A stretch of 64,000 bases of DNA from an uncultured Acetatifactor sp. (GCA_910586775.1 CAJUJN010000019.1:1-64000), one strand, 5' to 3'. Shown: positions 26,959-35,370, counted from the first letter of the stretch. Numbers and translations: made by a program. Notes: a model not told the origin generated them from the letters alone.

Positions 26959-27858
26959 TTACTTTCTGCCGCCCTTCAATTTTACCAACAAAACAGCCGT
27001 AACCGCAACCACCAGAATGACCAGAATACTTGCCGTAACCACCAGGTTTCGATTCAGCCTCGGCACAATACGTTCCGTGCCTCCGGATTTGGAATTCTGT
27101 TTTTCCTCTTCTGCCGTTTGTCTGCTTTCCTCTTGCCAGGATTCCGTTTCCTGCCCCTCCAGCACCTTTTCCCCCTGCTCTTCCGGAGCCTTGTCATCTG
27201 CCTCCCGGTCTGTAGCTGCTCTGTCCGCCACGCCCTCCGGGAAAATCTGTTCAAAATCCGCTGTCGGCTCATCGATGTACACCCATGTATTTTTTATTCC
27301 AAAATAGTACTGCACACAGCCCCAACGTTTTCCGTTCCCGTCCACGTAGATACCTCTGTACTCCGGAGTATAATCCGACACCTCCATGGGCGTATACTCT
27401 TCGGAACCCGGATATTCCCAGAGATAAATGGTTTCTCCCACATATTTTTCGTCCAGGTCTCCTACATCCCCTATGATCTGTGCTTCATGCTCTTCCCGGA
27501 AAGCAATGCTGTCATAAACCAGTTCCATGTACTCCATGGGAATCCAGCCTGTGGTACCCCGGTAATCATCGTATATCCCCCACAGATTGCCGTAGCTGTC
27601 CTCATATGTAAAGAGAATCTGCACCCGGACTCCGTTTTCCCAGGTATCCACCTCCTGGGGCAGTTCGGGGCTTTTATAGGAAATAACCTTATTGTCCGGC
27701 CCGTTTGTGGTATACATCCGGCTGACATAAGTACATTCTTCCGCATGTTTCCAGTAAAAAGAATCCTCGGGTTCCCAAATAACGTCCGCCCTGGCGGAAA
27801 ACGACGATCCCAGCAGACAGCAGAGCAGCCCTGCCAATACATATACTATTTTCCTCAT
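26959..27858 (-). CDS. Secreted membrane-anchored protein with SH3-like repeats
   Basis: A 299-residue protein. A signal peptide (MRKIVYVLAGLLCCLLGSSFSA, cut near ARA) is followed by two SH3-like segments (VISYKSPE ... GTTGWIPMEYMELVY and IYLWEYPGSEEYT ... KNTWVYIDEPTADF). Then comes a Gln/Glu-rich linker (about 215-262) and a C-terminal helix (VVTASILVILVVAVTAVLLV) ending in KLKGGRK. The architecture is that of an extracellular sensor or wall-binding protein anchored at the C-terminus. The ATG at 27858 has AGGAGG upstream; the longer frame has no site. I do not recognise a named family. A small membrane protein gene lies upstream on the same strand. Confidence 0.75.
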   Translation of the reverse strand: MRKIVYVLAGLLCCLLGSSFSARADVIWEPEDSFYWKHAEECTYVSRMYTTNGPDNKVISYKSPELPQEVDTWENGVRVQILFTYEDSYGNLWGIYDDYRGTTGWIPMEYMELVYDSIAFREEHEAQIIGDVGDLDEKYVGETIYLWEYPGSEEYTPMEVSDYTPEYRGIYVDGNGKRWGCVQYYFGIKNTWVYIDEPTADFEQIFPEGVADRAATDREADDKAPEEQGEKVLEGQETESWQEESRQTAEEEKQNSKSGGTERIVPRLNRNLVVTASILVILVVAVTAVLLVKLKGGRK

Positions 27859-28053
27859 ACACTCCTCCTGTTTCGGTTCTTCATTTTTCGGCATACATGC
27901 CTGTTTCTCAATAAAATTCCGCAAATTGATTTCGTAACATTTCCTTCGTATCCGTGCCGTACCCGACCACAGACAGAAAATTTCCGGCCGCGAGAGAAAT
28001 TCATCCGTAAATTCTCCAGAGTTCCGGACCAATGACCCGATGCCTGACGTCCT

Positions 28054-28455
28054 TCAGCGCCGCAATGCCATGACAATCATTCCCAGCAGCCAGGAGCATC
28101 CGTTGGCAGCACAGGAAAGCAGTACCAGCCTCTTTATTCCCCATCCCGGCTTTCCGGCAAAACAGCAGTAAACATATGCTTCCGCCGCCACTACTGCCGC
28201 TTCCACCCCAATCTGCACCGGAAAGTGCAGTGCAGAGGGCAGATACATTCTCCCCAGCCAGCATAGCAGCACTGCAGGCGGATTGGTCAACATATTGACC
28301 AGAATAGTCATTGTAACCATTCCGGACTTTAAGCTTCTGCTTCTTCTCAGATGCCTTTCAGGCAGCCAAAGCAGGACATGCACCACTGCCAGTTCTGTCA
28401 CAATAGTAAGCAGCAATGACACGGCAAACATTTCTGTCAGATAAATCGCATCCAT
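28054..28455 (-). CDS. Small integral membrane protein of unknown function
   Basis: A 133-residue, mostly hydrophobic protein with about four predicted helices, a basic loop (PERHLRRSRSLKSG) and a motif NMLTNPPAVLLCW in the second helix. No family is recognised with confidence. The ribosome site is modest (GAGGT). It lies 195 bp upstream of the SH3-like secreted protein gene on the same strand and just downstream of the degenerate tandem repeats at the 3' end of the MFS-like gene. All three could share a transcript. Confidence 0.6.
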   Translation of the reverse strand: MDAIYLTEMFAVSLLLTIVTELAVVHVLLWLPERHLRRSRSLKSGMVTMTILVNMLTNPPAVLLCWLGRMYLPSALHFPVQIGVEAAVVAAEAYVYCCFAGKPGWGIKRLVLLSCAANGCSWLLGMIVMALRR

Positions 28456-28459
28456 ACCT

Positions 28460-28715
28460 CACCCATGCCTTCTTCCTGTCACCGCTGCCAACAACGACAG
28501 AGGCAACATCTCCACCTTCACAGCCACCCAATGCTTTCTTCCCATCATCGCCGCCAACAGCAACAGAGGCAACATCTCCATCCTCCACAGCCACTCAATG
28601 CGCTCTATCACTGCCGCCAACAGCAACGACAGCGGCAGTATTTTCGTCATTCTCAGCCACACCCATGCTTTTTTCCCATCATCGCCGTTAACAGCAGCAA
28701 CGACAAAATACTGCC
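28460..28715. repeat. About 66-bp degenerate tandem repeat, four copies
   Basis: Copies begin near 28460, 28525, 28592 and 28658, each with CACCCATGC- or CACTCAATGC-like starts, then a TTCTTCCCATCATCGCCG-like block, AACAGCAAC and a CAGC end. The last copy is the 3' end of the MFS-like gene. The other three lie beyond its stop and remain open in another minus-strand frame repeating MLPLSLLAAV-like units (28459-28662). The array therefore looks like amplification of the gene's own 3' end. Confidence 0.7.
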
Positions 28716-30155
28716 CGCGCAGCCTGTGATATTTCCGGCAAAAGTCTGCACAAGCCCGAAATACCCCGGAAGAAAGCCCAGAAACAGCGCAAATGTCAGA
28801 AATCCAAAGGCAAATCCCGGTCTTTCCGGCATACGGCAGATCATCCAGTACAGGGTCAGCGGCATCGTCATATTAAAAAGAAAGGTGGCTGCCAGCCCAA
28901 AGGGCATAAGTGTCGAAAACAAGTAACACAATGCCGCCAGCGCCAGGGAAACGGCTGCCGTCTTACGCAATCCCCATTTTGCCGCCGCAAAACCTCCCGC
29001 CATTTTCCCGCCTGCCACGGCAAGCACCGTCAGAGTCCCGGCTGTTATACCGGTTTTCCATGGGAAGCCCACTGTCAGGCCGATATGGGAACGCAGGATA
29101 ACAACTGCCATACAGAAGAGCACGAGAAGGACTTCCGGCCTCATGTATACTTTTCTGATGTATTCCCGTTCCGCAGATTCCTTCCCGGTGCATTTTCTCT
29201 CAGCAGATCCCTTCCCGGCGTATTCCCTCGCAGCAGATCCTTTCCAGGCACATTCCCTCGCAGCAGATCCCTTCCAGGCACATTCCCTCGCAGCAGATCC
29301 TTTCCAGGCACATTCCCTCTCAGCAGATCCTTTCCAGGCACATTCCCTCTCAGCAGATCCCTTCCAGGCACATTCCCTCTCAACAGATCCCTTCCAGGCA
29401 CATTCCCTCGCAGCAGATCCCTTCCCGGCGTATTTCTGTCGCAAGGCTTCCCGCTGCCCCGCCCCTGCCGAAACGCTCTCTGCTTCCTCTTTATTGCGCA
29501 GCTTCCCCATGTACCACAATGCCGCACATATAAGAATCATTATAACACTGACGCACAAAAACCCCGTCTCCCACACACCGTTTTTTGCAGCCAGAGTCCC
29601 CAGATACAGCCCCGCTGCCCCCTGCGCGACAAAGATTCCCAGTCCCTGACCATACCATTTCCCAGGCAACGGCTCTTCCGGCAGCAGTCCCTTCGACAAT
29701 GAAGTATCCATCGGCAAAAAAACTGTTGCTGAATCTATATCCTGCGAAGAACCTGCCGGCAAAAAACTTGCCGATGAAGAACTTACCGTAGAACGTTCCG
29801 CTCTATCCGCTTTTGTCACCCCCACACCGCCGCCTATATGGAACAGCGCATTTCCGATTCCCAGAATCACCGGATGGGTAACGGCACCCAAAATGGTGCA
29901 AAAGACCCCCAAAGCCGCCGTCGCCAACGCGTAGTCCCACCCCTCACTCCTATCCGCATCCAGCGCATCCAACACCACTCCCATGGGCATCTGCAGGGCA
30001 AATGCGCAGAAATTATACAGCAATATGTATAAGTATCCGTTATCCTCTGTAATAAACCTGCCGAACATTGCCAGGGCACACGCTCCGTCCACCAACAGAT
30101 GAAGAACGGAATATCCCGCTATTCTATTTGCTTTACCGTATCGATATCCTCTCAA
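28653..30155 (-). CDS. MFS-like membrane transporter with a repetitive central loop
   Basis: A 500-residue protein with about twelve hydrophobic segments in two halves (residues about 1-215 and 340-495), MFS-like by layout, for example LVDGACALAMFGRFI and GKMAGGFAAAKWGLRKTA. Residues about 115-165 are Ser/Leu-rich low complexity. The central loop (about 230-335) consists of roughly nine 10-residue repeats of the form KGSAARECAW, encoded by a perfect-length 30-bp array. The repeat preserves the frame, is basic and contains one Cys per unit. The 3' end is duplicated in degenerate copies beyond the stop. The substrate is unknown; antibiotic-efflux or sugar roles cannot be told apart. Confidence 0.75.
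   Translation of the reverse strand: MRGYRYGKANRIAGYSVLHLLVDGACALAMFGRFITEDNGYLYILLYNFCAFALQMPMGVVLDALDADRSEGWDYALATAALGVFCTILGAVTHPVILGIGNALFHIGGGVGVTKADRAERSTVSSSSASFLPAGSSQDIDSATVFLPMDTSLSKGLLPEEPLPGKWYGQGLGIFVAQGAAGLYLGTLAAKNGVWETGFLCVSVIMILICAALWYMGKLRNKEEAESVSAGAGQREALRQKYAGKGSAARECAWKGSVERECAWKGSAERECAWKGSAERECAWKGSAARECAWKGSAARECAWKGSAAREYAGKGSAERKCTGKESAEREYIRKVYMRPEVLLVLFCMAVVILRSHIGLTVGFPWKTGITAGTLTVLAVAGGKMAGGFAAAKWGLRKTAAVSLALAALCYLFSTLMPFGLAATFLFNMTMPLTLYWMICRMPERPGFAFGFLTFALFLGFLPGYFGLVQTFAGNITGCAGSILSLLLLTAMMGKKHGCG
29161..29460. repeat. 30-bp tandem repeat (VNTR-like), nine units plus a degenerate one
   Basis: Nine units of exactly 30 bp fill 29161-29430 (central form CATTCCCTCGCAGCAGATCC plus TTTCCAGGCA); a tenth, strongly diverged unit covers 29431-29460. 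Units differ at few positions and edge units are most diverged, the usual pattern of slippage expansion. There are no spacers, so this is not a CRISPR. Confidence 0.92.
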
Positions 30156-30307
30156 AATCCTGCCGTTGTCTTTTCTCAGAATATCGTCCCCCTTCCTTCT
30201 CTTTATTGCTCATTTTTCTGTCTGTGCCTAGCACTTTCCATGTCCATCATATAATAAAACGATGCAGATGTAAAATAGTTTCAAATTCCCCTGTACCTTT
30301 TTACTTC

Positions 30308-30335
30308 TTGACTCTGAATACTTTTGTGATAAAAT
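30308..30335 (+). promoter_or_regulatory. Putative promoter of the alkyltransferase-like gene
   Basis: TTGACT (30308-30313), 16-bp spacer, TAAAAT (30330-30335) preceded by TGA. It lies 70 bp before the ATG. Confidence 0.55.
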
Positions 30336-30406
30336 GGGTTGAAAGAACCCTGAACTGAACAAACACGATTTGCATACGGATATATCATACAAAAGAAAGG
30401 CACCCC

Positions 30407-30763
30407 ATGGATTTTTATCAGAAAATGTCTCAGATCTGTAAGCGCATCCCCCCGGGGCGAGTCGCCACCTACGGCCAGATTGCCCTCTTATGCGGCAAGC
30501 CAAATAATTCCCGCCAGGTGGGCTATGGCTTGAAATGCGGTCTGGCCGGAGAGGACATTCCGGCCCACCGCATCGTCAACTCAAAAGGAATTCTTTCCGG
30601 TGCCGCCTGTTTCGACACCATTGATCTGCAGAAAATGCTCCTGGAAGCGGAAGGAGTCACGGTAACCCGGACTCCCAGGGGCTGGCAGGTGGATATAAAG
30701 CGTTTCGGTTGGAAAAATACGCCGGAAGACGCGCTGCCTAAAAGCCCCCCATCATCATGCTGA
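30407..30763 (+). CDS. Alkyltransferase-like protein (ATL), MGMT fold without the active cysteine
   Basis: A 118-residue protein similar to the C-terminal domain of O6-alkylguanine-DNA alkyltransferases: PPGRVATYGQIALLCGKPNNS (the recognition helix region), RQVGYGLK, then PAHRIVNSKG. In true MGMTs the motif is PCHR with the methyl-accepting Cys; here residue 53 is Ala. ATL proteins of this kind bind O6-alkylguanine and pass it to nucleotide-excision repair. AAAGGC lies before the ATG. Its 3' end overlaps the convergent coiled-coil gene by 26 bp. A normal, Cys-containing Ogt is encoded at 57606-58124. Confidence 0.88.
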   Translation: MDFYQKMSQICKRIPPGRVATYGQIALLCGKPNNSRQVGYGLKCGLAGEDIPAHRIVNSKGILSGAACFDTIDLQKMLLEAEGVTVTRTPRGWQVDIKRFGWKNTPEDALPKSPPSSC

Positions 30764-30974
30764 TCAGCTGGTCTCTCTGTACGGCATCCTGTTTTCCCTT
30801 TACGCTGGATGCCATACCGTCCAACTCTATCTTGCTGGCTTCCGCCTGCAGGAGCTTTTCCTGAAATTCTCTTTTCTCCTGCTCCGCCTTCGCCGCCCGT
30901 CTCTCCGCCCTGGCGCGGTTCTGCAGTTTCATGCTCCGCTCCATGGAATGAAGCAGCTGAGTCATATCATTCAT
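30738..30974 (-). CDS. Small coiled-coil protein of unknown function
   Basis: A 78-residue protein, almost all helical: MNDMTQLLHSMERSM, then a highly charged Ala/Glu/Lys/Arg stretch (about 18-50) likely to form a coiled coil, and a C-terminus DQLISMMMGGF. The ATG at 30974 has AGGAGGAAACAG upstream, a strong site that decides the start over a longer frame. No family is known to me. It overlaps the ATL gene tail-to-tail by 26 bp. Confidence 0.6.
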   Translation of the reverse strand: MNDMTQLLHSMERSMKLQNRARAERRAAKAEQEKREFQEKLLQAEASKIELDGMASSVKGKQDAVQRDQLISMMMGGF

Positions 30975-31027
30975 TCTGTTTCCTCCTATTCCAGTTCCGC
31001 ATCCGCCCCCCAGTACCAATGCATGAA

Positions 31028-31075
31028 TAGAGCATTTCCGGCCGCGTAGAGATGCGTCCGTAAATCCTCTGGGCA
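31028..31075. repeat. Dispersed repeat, copy of 27980-28025
   Basis: CATTTCCGGCCGCG followed by AGAGATGCGTCCGTAAATCC resembles AATTTCCGGCCGCG followed by AGAGAAATTCATCCGTAAATTC at 27980-28025. The shared core is TTTCCGGCCGCG-AGAGA-ATCCGTAAAT. A neighbouring GTTCCGCATCCGC motif also occurs twice (30993 and 31101). It is probably a small family of intergenic repeats. Confidence 0.45.
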
Positions 31076-31346
31076 CTGTGCGGGCGGATGCTGTTTTCCA
31101 GTTCCGCATCCGCTCTCACAATATCACTTACCATATTTATCGGCCGCTTTCCTGTTTTTCCGTAGCTTTCATTGCAGTTTTGTCCGGATTATTCTGCCAG
31201 GTAGAACCGCAACTGTCTCCCAGTCTCCTTCACAGCCTTCTCCACAGTGAATCTTCTAGTTCTCAGTTTCTAAAGCGTTCCCTTTACCATAGAAATGTAA
31301 CCAATGTCAGGAAGCATGTAACAAATAGTTTGGTTTTGTACATAAA

Positions 31347-31379
31347 AAATTCTCCTGACTTTATTCATCAGGAGAATTT
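31347..31379 (-). terminator. Rho-independent terminator of tpiA
   Basis: AAATTCTCCTGA and TCAGGAGAATTT form a perfect 12-bp stem with a 9-bp loop; on the minus strand it is followed by a run of T. It lies 15 bp after the tpiA stop. Confidence 0.9.
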
Positions 31380-31393
31380 CTTGTCAAAAACAA

Positions 31394-32146
31394 TTATTTA
31401 TTGTAGCACACAATCTGGCCGAAATCCGGCTTCAGGGAAGCGCCGCCCACCAGGCCGCCGTCAATGTCTGCCTGTGCAAACAGCTCTGCCGCATTGGATG
31501 CGGATACGGAACCGCCGTACTGGATACGGATGGCTGCTGCGGTCGCATCATCATAAATCTCGGCGATGCAGTCACGGATGGCCCTGCATACCTCTTCGGC
31601 CTGCTCTGTTGTAGCTACCTTGCCGGTTCCGATAGCCCAGATAGGCTCGTAAGCGATAACTGCCGTGGCAGCCTGCTCAGCCGTTACATTCAGGAATGCA
31701 ATCTTAATCTGCTGACGTACAAAGTCAATGGTTACGCCCTGCTCTCTCTGTGTCAGAGTCTCACCGCAGCATACGATAGGAGTAATGCCGTGCTCAAAAG
31801 CCTTCAGGACTTTCTTATTCACAGTCTCGTCTGTCTCGGCGAAGTACTCTCTTCTCTCGGAATGTCCGATGATAACATATTTTACGCCTGCATCATCCAA
31901 CATTGCGGGAGAGATTTCTCCGGTGTAAGCACCCTTCTCCTCAAAATACATATTCTCGGCGCCGATATGGATATTGGTGCCCCTGGCAGCTTCCATAGCC
32001 GGAATAATGTCGATAGCAGGCACGCAGAATACTACATCCACGTCGTCATTCTGTACAAGGGGCTTTAAGGTATTGACCAGTTCTACTGCCTGGCTGGGAG
32101 TCATGTTCATCTTCCAGTTGCCGGCAATGATTTTCTTTCTTGCCAT
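31394..32146 (-). CDS. tpiA: Triosephosphate isomerase
   Basis: A 250-residue TIM-barrel enzyme interconverting dihydroxyacetone phosphate and glyceraldehyde-3-phosphate. The catalytic Lys is in AGNWKMN, the His in IGHSERR and the Glu in AYEPIWAIGTGK, with the phosphate loop near YGGSVSASNA. The ATG at 32146 follows GAGGAAAA; upstream in-frame codons have no site. It closes the gap-pgk-(MazG-like)-tpiA cluster, with a strong terminator just after. Confidence 0.98.
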   Translation of the reverse strand: MARKKIIAGNWKMNMTPSQAVELVNTLKPLVQNDDVDVVFCVPAIDIIPAMEAARGTNIHIGAENMYFEEKGAYTGEISPAMLDDAGVKYVIIGHSERREYFAETDETVNKKVLKAFEHGITPIVCCGETLTQREQGVTIDFVRQQIKIAFLNVTAEQAATAVIAYEPIWAIGTGKVATTEQAEEVCRAIRDCIAEIYDDATAAAIRIQYGGSVSASNAAELFAQADIDGGLVGGASLKPDFGQIVCYNK

Positions 32147-32280
32147 GATTTTTTCCTCGATTTTCTTTTCTCTGATTTTCTTCGTTTCTGCTCTTTCTGA
32201 TTGCTGTATCACTAGATTGCTGTATCATGATTTCAGCAATTCTTTATACTGCTTCGTGAACATGACATGCATGCGGTCTT

Positions 32281-32643
32281 TCAATGGCTCTGCCCGTCCT
32301 CTGAACCGCAGGGTTTTACCCAGCGTGTCATGTTCCTTTCAAACTTTTGCGTATAAGCCTGCTTCAATTCCCCTGCGGTTATGCCGTAACACAATAAGAT
32401 ATCGTTATAATACATAAGGACATCCGCCATCTCCTCCACAAGATGCTCTCTGAGCCCTGCTTCCTCAATGGCTCTGCGGTCCCCGTTTTTCTTTACAATG
32501 TCTACAACCTCACCCACTTCCCCGATCATCCAGAGCAGTTTATTCTTTCCTGTCTCGGGATTGATGGGTTCCCAGCGGCCCTTATAGTTCTCCTGCAGCT
32601 TTCGCTGCATTTCCAGCATCTCATTGACTGTAAAATCTTCCAT
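32281..32643 (-). CDS. MazG-like nucleotide pyrophosphohydrolase
   Basis: A 120-residue all-helical protein. The MazG-type metal site is visible in WMIGEVGEVVDIVKK and HLVEEMADVLMYYNDIL (ExxE ... EExxD). Such proteins hydrolyse NTPs or dNTPs to the monophosphate. AGGAAG precedes the ATG. It is inserted between pgk and tpiA on the same strand, with 107-bp and 134-bp gaps, an unusual guest in a glycolytic cluster. The exact substrate is unknown. Confidence 0.85.
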   Translation of the reverse strand: MEDFTVNEMLEMQRKLQENYKGRWEPINPETGKNKLLWMIGEVGEVVDIVKKNGDRRAIEEAGLREHLVEEMADVLMYYNDILLCYGITAGELKQAYTQKFERNMTRWVKPCGSEDGQSH

Positions 32644-32750
32644 GATCTGTTCTTCCTGATAACTGCCTGGAATTTACGCATGCCTTGCAGATTTCTGTCA
32701 CAGCTATGCGCGGCACTACAATCCCAGCCACGCACAGCATGACAAATTCA

Positions 32751-33974
32751 TTATTTATCATCCGCTGCTGCGACGCCGGGAAGTACTTTGCCTTCCAGGA
32801 ACTCCAGGGAAGCGCCGCCGCCGGTGGAGATGTGGCTCATCTTGTCTCCGAAGCCAAGCTGGTTTACAGCCGCCGCGGAATCGCCGCCGCCGATAATGGT
32901 GGTTGCATCTGTCTCAGCCAGAGCCTTTGCTACTGCGATGGTACCTGCCGCAAGAGTAGGATTCTCGAATACGCCCATAGGTCCGTTCCATACAACGGTC
33001 TTCGCGCTCTTCACAGCCTCTGCGTACATAGCCGCAGTCCTGGGTCCGATATCGCAGCCCTCTCTGTCGGCAGGCATATTCTCCACATCATACACTTCCA
33101 CTTCAATAGGAGCATCGATGGGATTAGGGAATGCTGCAACGGTTACGGAGTCAACGGGAAGCAGCAGCTTCTTGCCCAGCTTCTCTGCCTTCTCGATCAT
33201 CTCCTTGCAGTAGTCAAGCTTCTCATTGTCAACCAGGGAACGGCCGATTTCATAGCCCTGAGCCTTTAAGAAGGTGTAAGCCATACCGCCGCCGATGATC
33301 AGGGTATCGCACTTCTCCAGCAAATTGGAGATCACGTTCAGCTTGTCTGCAACCTTTGCGCCGCCCAGGATGGCAACGAAAGGACGAACCGGATTCTCCA
33401 CGGCATTGCCCAGGAAGTTGATTTCCTTCTGCATCAGGTATCCTACAGCATTCTCGCCGCCCTTGGCGGTGATGCACCTGGTAACGCCCTCAACGGAAGC
33501 ATGGGCTCTGTGGGAGGAACCGAAAGCATCGCATACATACAGATCAGCCAGGTCAGCCAGCTCCTTACTGAACTCCTCGCCGTTCTTGGTCTCTTCCTTG
33601 CCGCGGAAACGGGTATTCTGAAGCAGGACAACGTCCCCTTCCTTCATGGCTTCCACAGCCTTTGTAGCAGCTTCGCCGGTTACATTATAATCGGCAACAA
33701 ATACCACTTCCTTGCCCAGCTTCTCGGACAGCCTCTTTGCAACAGGTGCCAAAGACTCGCCTTCATTGGGGCCGTTCTTAACCTTGCCTAAATGGGAGCA
33801 GAGGATAACCTTGCCGCCGTCATTTATCAGCTTCTGAATCGTAGGCATTGCAGCCACGATACGTGTCTCGTCAGTGATCTCGCCGTTCTTCAAGGGAACG
33901 TTAAAATCACATCTTACCAGAACTCTCTTGCCCTTTGCGTTGATATCATCAACGGATTTCTTGTTCAAGCCCAT
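32751..33974 (-). CDS. pgk: Phosphoglycerate kinase
   Basis: A 407-residue glycolytic enzyme making ATP from 1,3-bisphosphoglycerate. The substrate loop VLVRCDFNVPLK, the SHLGKVK block and the C-terminal GGGDSAAAVNQLG with STGGGASLEFLEG are all present. The start at 33974 gives the usual MGLNKKSVDDI N-terminus; GGAGG lies 11 bp upstream, rather far. A strong terminator between gap and pgk means pgk may use its own promoter. A candidate TTGATT-17-TATTTT lies about 60-90 bp upstream. Confidence 0.98.
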   Translation of the reverse strand: MGLNKKSVDDINAKGKRVLVRCDFNVPLKNGEITDETRIVAAMPTIQKLINDGGKVILCSHLGKVKNGPNEGESLAPVAKRLSEKLGKEVVFVADYNVTGEAATKAVEAMKEGDVVLLQNTRFRGKEETKNGEEFSKELADLADLYVCDAFGSSHRAHASVEGVTRCITAKGGENAVGYLMQKEINFLGNAVENPVRPFVAILGGAKVADKLNVISNLLEKCDTLIIGGGMAYTFLKAQGYEIGRSLVDNEKLDYCKEMIEKAEKLGKKLLLPVDSVTVAAFPNPIDAPIEVEVYDVENMPADREGCDIGPRTAAMYAEAVKSAKTVVWNGPMGVFENPTLAAGTIAVAKALAETDATTIIGGGDSAAAVNQLGFGDKMSHISTGGGASLEFLEGKVLPGVAAADDK

Positions 33975-34084
33975 TTTTCCAAAAACCTCCATTTTACATA
34001 ATCAAATCATTAAAACTCACAGCAAAAATATTAGCCGGCCAAAAGCAAATCAATGCGCTCACGAGTATACGCCAGCTTTCACTG

Positions 34085-34118
34085 AAAAAAGGAGCCCGGC
34101 CCATAAGACCGGACCCCC
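34085..34118 (-). terminator. Terminator between gap and pgk
   Basis: Minus strand: a 12-bp stem with one mismatch (GGGGGTCCGGTC against GGGCCGGGCTCC, TTAT loop) followed by six T. It should end most gap transcripts before pgk. Confidence 0.8.
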
Positions 34119-34236
34119 TCAAGGTCGTCACTTGCGGAAGAACGCCGCTCAATGCGAACACATCTGCCTCATTCTTCCCTGTGAGATTCCGATATTCTCA
34201 GGCACTGTCTGAAGCGCCTCAGAGATTCCTCTCACA

Positions 34237-35250
34237 TTATGCCAGCTCACTGAAATACTTGATGGTACGAACCATCTGGGAAGTATAGCTGTTCTCATTG
34301 TCATACCATGAAACTACCTGTACCAGAGAGTTGCCGTCTTCCATCTTGGAAACCATGGTCTGGGTTGCGTCGAAGATGGATCCGTAGGTGCTTCCCACTA
34401 CGTCGGAAGATACGATCTCGTCCTCATTGTATGCGAAGGACTCTGTAGCAGCAGCCTTCATTGCGGCATTGATGCCTTCCTTGGTAACCTCGCCCTTAAC
34501 AACCGCAACCAGAATCGTGGTGGAGCCTGTAGGGGTGGGAACACGCTGAGCGGAGCCGATGAGCTTGCCGTTCAGTTCCGGGATAACAAGGCCGATAGCC
34601 TTAGCAGCGCCGGTGGAGTTGGGAACGATGTTGCATGCGCCTGCACGGCTTCTTCTCAGGTCACCCTTTCTCTGAGGTCCGTCAAGGATCATCTGATCGC
34701 CTGTGTAAGCATGAACGGTAGTCATGATACCGCTCTGGATAGCAGCGAAATCATTCAGAGCCTTAGCCATGGGAGCAAGGCAGTTGGTTGTACAGGAAGC
34801 TGCGGAGATAACGGTATCCTCAGCCTTCAGTGTATCATGGTTTACATTGTAAACGATGGTAGGAAGATCGTTTCCTGCAGGAGCAGAGATAACAACCTTA
34901 CGTGCGCCGGCAGTGATATGTGCGCTTGCCTTATCCTTGGAGGTATAGAAACCGGTACACTCCAGAACCACGTCTACCTTCAGATCGCCCCAGGGAAGGT
35001 TCTTAGCGTCTGCTTCCTTGTAGATGGTGATGGTCTTGCCATTTACGGTGATATTGTCCTCGCCTGCCACTACAGAATCAGCATATTTGTACTTGCCCTG
35101 AGAAGAGTCGTACTTCAGCAGATGGGCCAGCATCTTGGGACTGGTCAGATCGTTGATCGCAACTACCTCATACCCCTCAGCGTCAAACATCTGTCTGAAT
35201 GCCAGACGGCCAATACGGCCAAAACCATTGATTGCTACTCTTACAGCCAT
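34237..35250 (-). CDS. gap: Glyceraldehyde-3-phosphate dehydrogenase, type I
   Basis: A 337-residue NAD-dependent enzyme. INGFGRIGRLAFRQ is the Rossmann loop, Asp34 (AINDLT) indicates NAD rather than NADP preference, and the catalytic Cys153 lies in SAASCTTNCLAPMAKAL. The start follows CAGGAGG. The promoter upstream is near consensus. It is followed by a strong terminator before pgk, allowing gap to be expressed well above the rest of the cluster. Confidence 0.98.
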   Translation of the reverse strand: MAVRVAINGFGRIGRLAFRQMFDAEGYEVVAINDLTSPKMLAHLLKYDSSQGKYKYADSVVAGEDNITVNGKTITIYKEADAKNLPWGDLKVDVVLECTGFYTSKDKASAHITAGARKVVISAPAGNDLPTIVYNVNHDTLKAEDTVISAASCTTNCLAPMAKALNDFAAIQSGIMTTVHAYTGDQMILDGPQRKGDLRRSRAGACNIVPNSTGAAKAIGLVIPELNGKLIGSAQRVPTPTGSTTILVAVVKGEVTKEGINAAMKAAATESFAYNEDEIVSSDVVGSTYGSIFDATQTMVSKMEDGNSLVQVVSWYDNENSYTSQMVRTIKYFSELA

Positions 35251-35341
35251 TTTTAGATTCCTCCTGATATTTTTCTATTTTTCGGCAATCCCTGTCCACT
35301 TTTCGGACATGCCAGATTGTCAAACATTTATCAACAAGGAT

Positions 35342-35370
35342 ATTTTACCCAATTTCTCATGATAATTCAA
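35342..35370 (-). promoter_or_regulatory. Sigma-A promoter of gap
   Basis: Minus strand: TTGAAT (35365-35370), 17-bp spacer, TAAAAT (35342-35347), about 90 bp before the gap ATG. Confidence 0.65.

Noticed and set aside
29161..29460. Possible CRISPR array
   Set aside because: Units are contiguous with no spacers, and no cas genes are near.
29085..29702. Repetitive plus-strand open frame (Ser/Phe/Arg/Pro repeats)
   Set aside because: It is open only because the 30-bp repeat is a multiple of three without stops; the minus-strand membrane protein explains the region.
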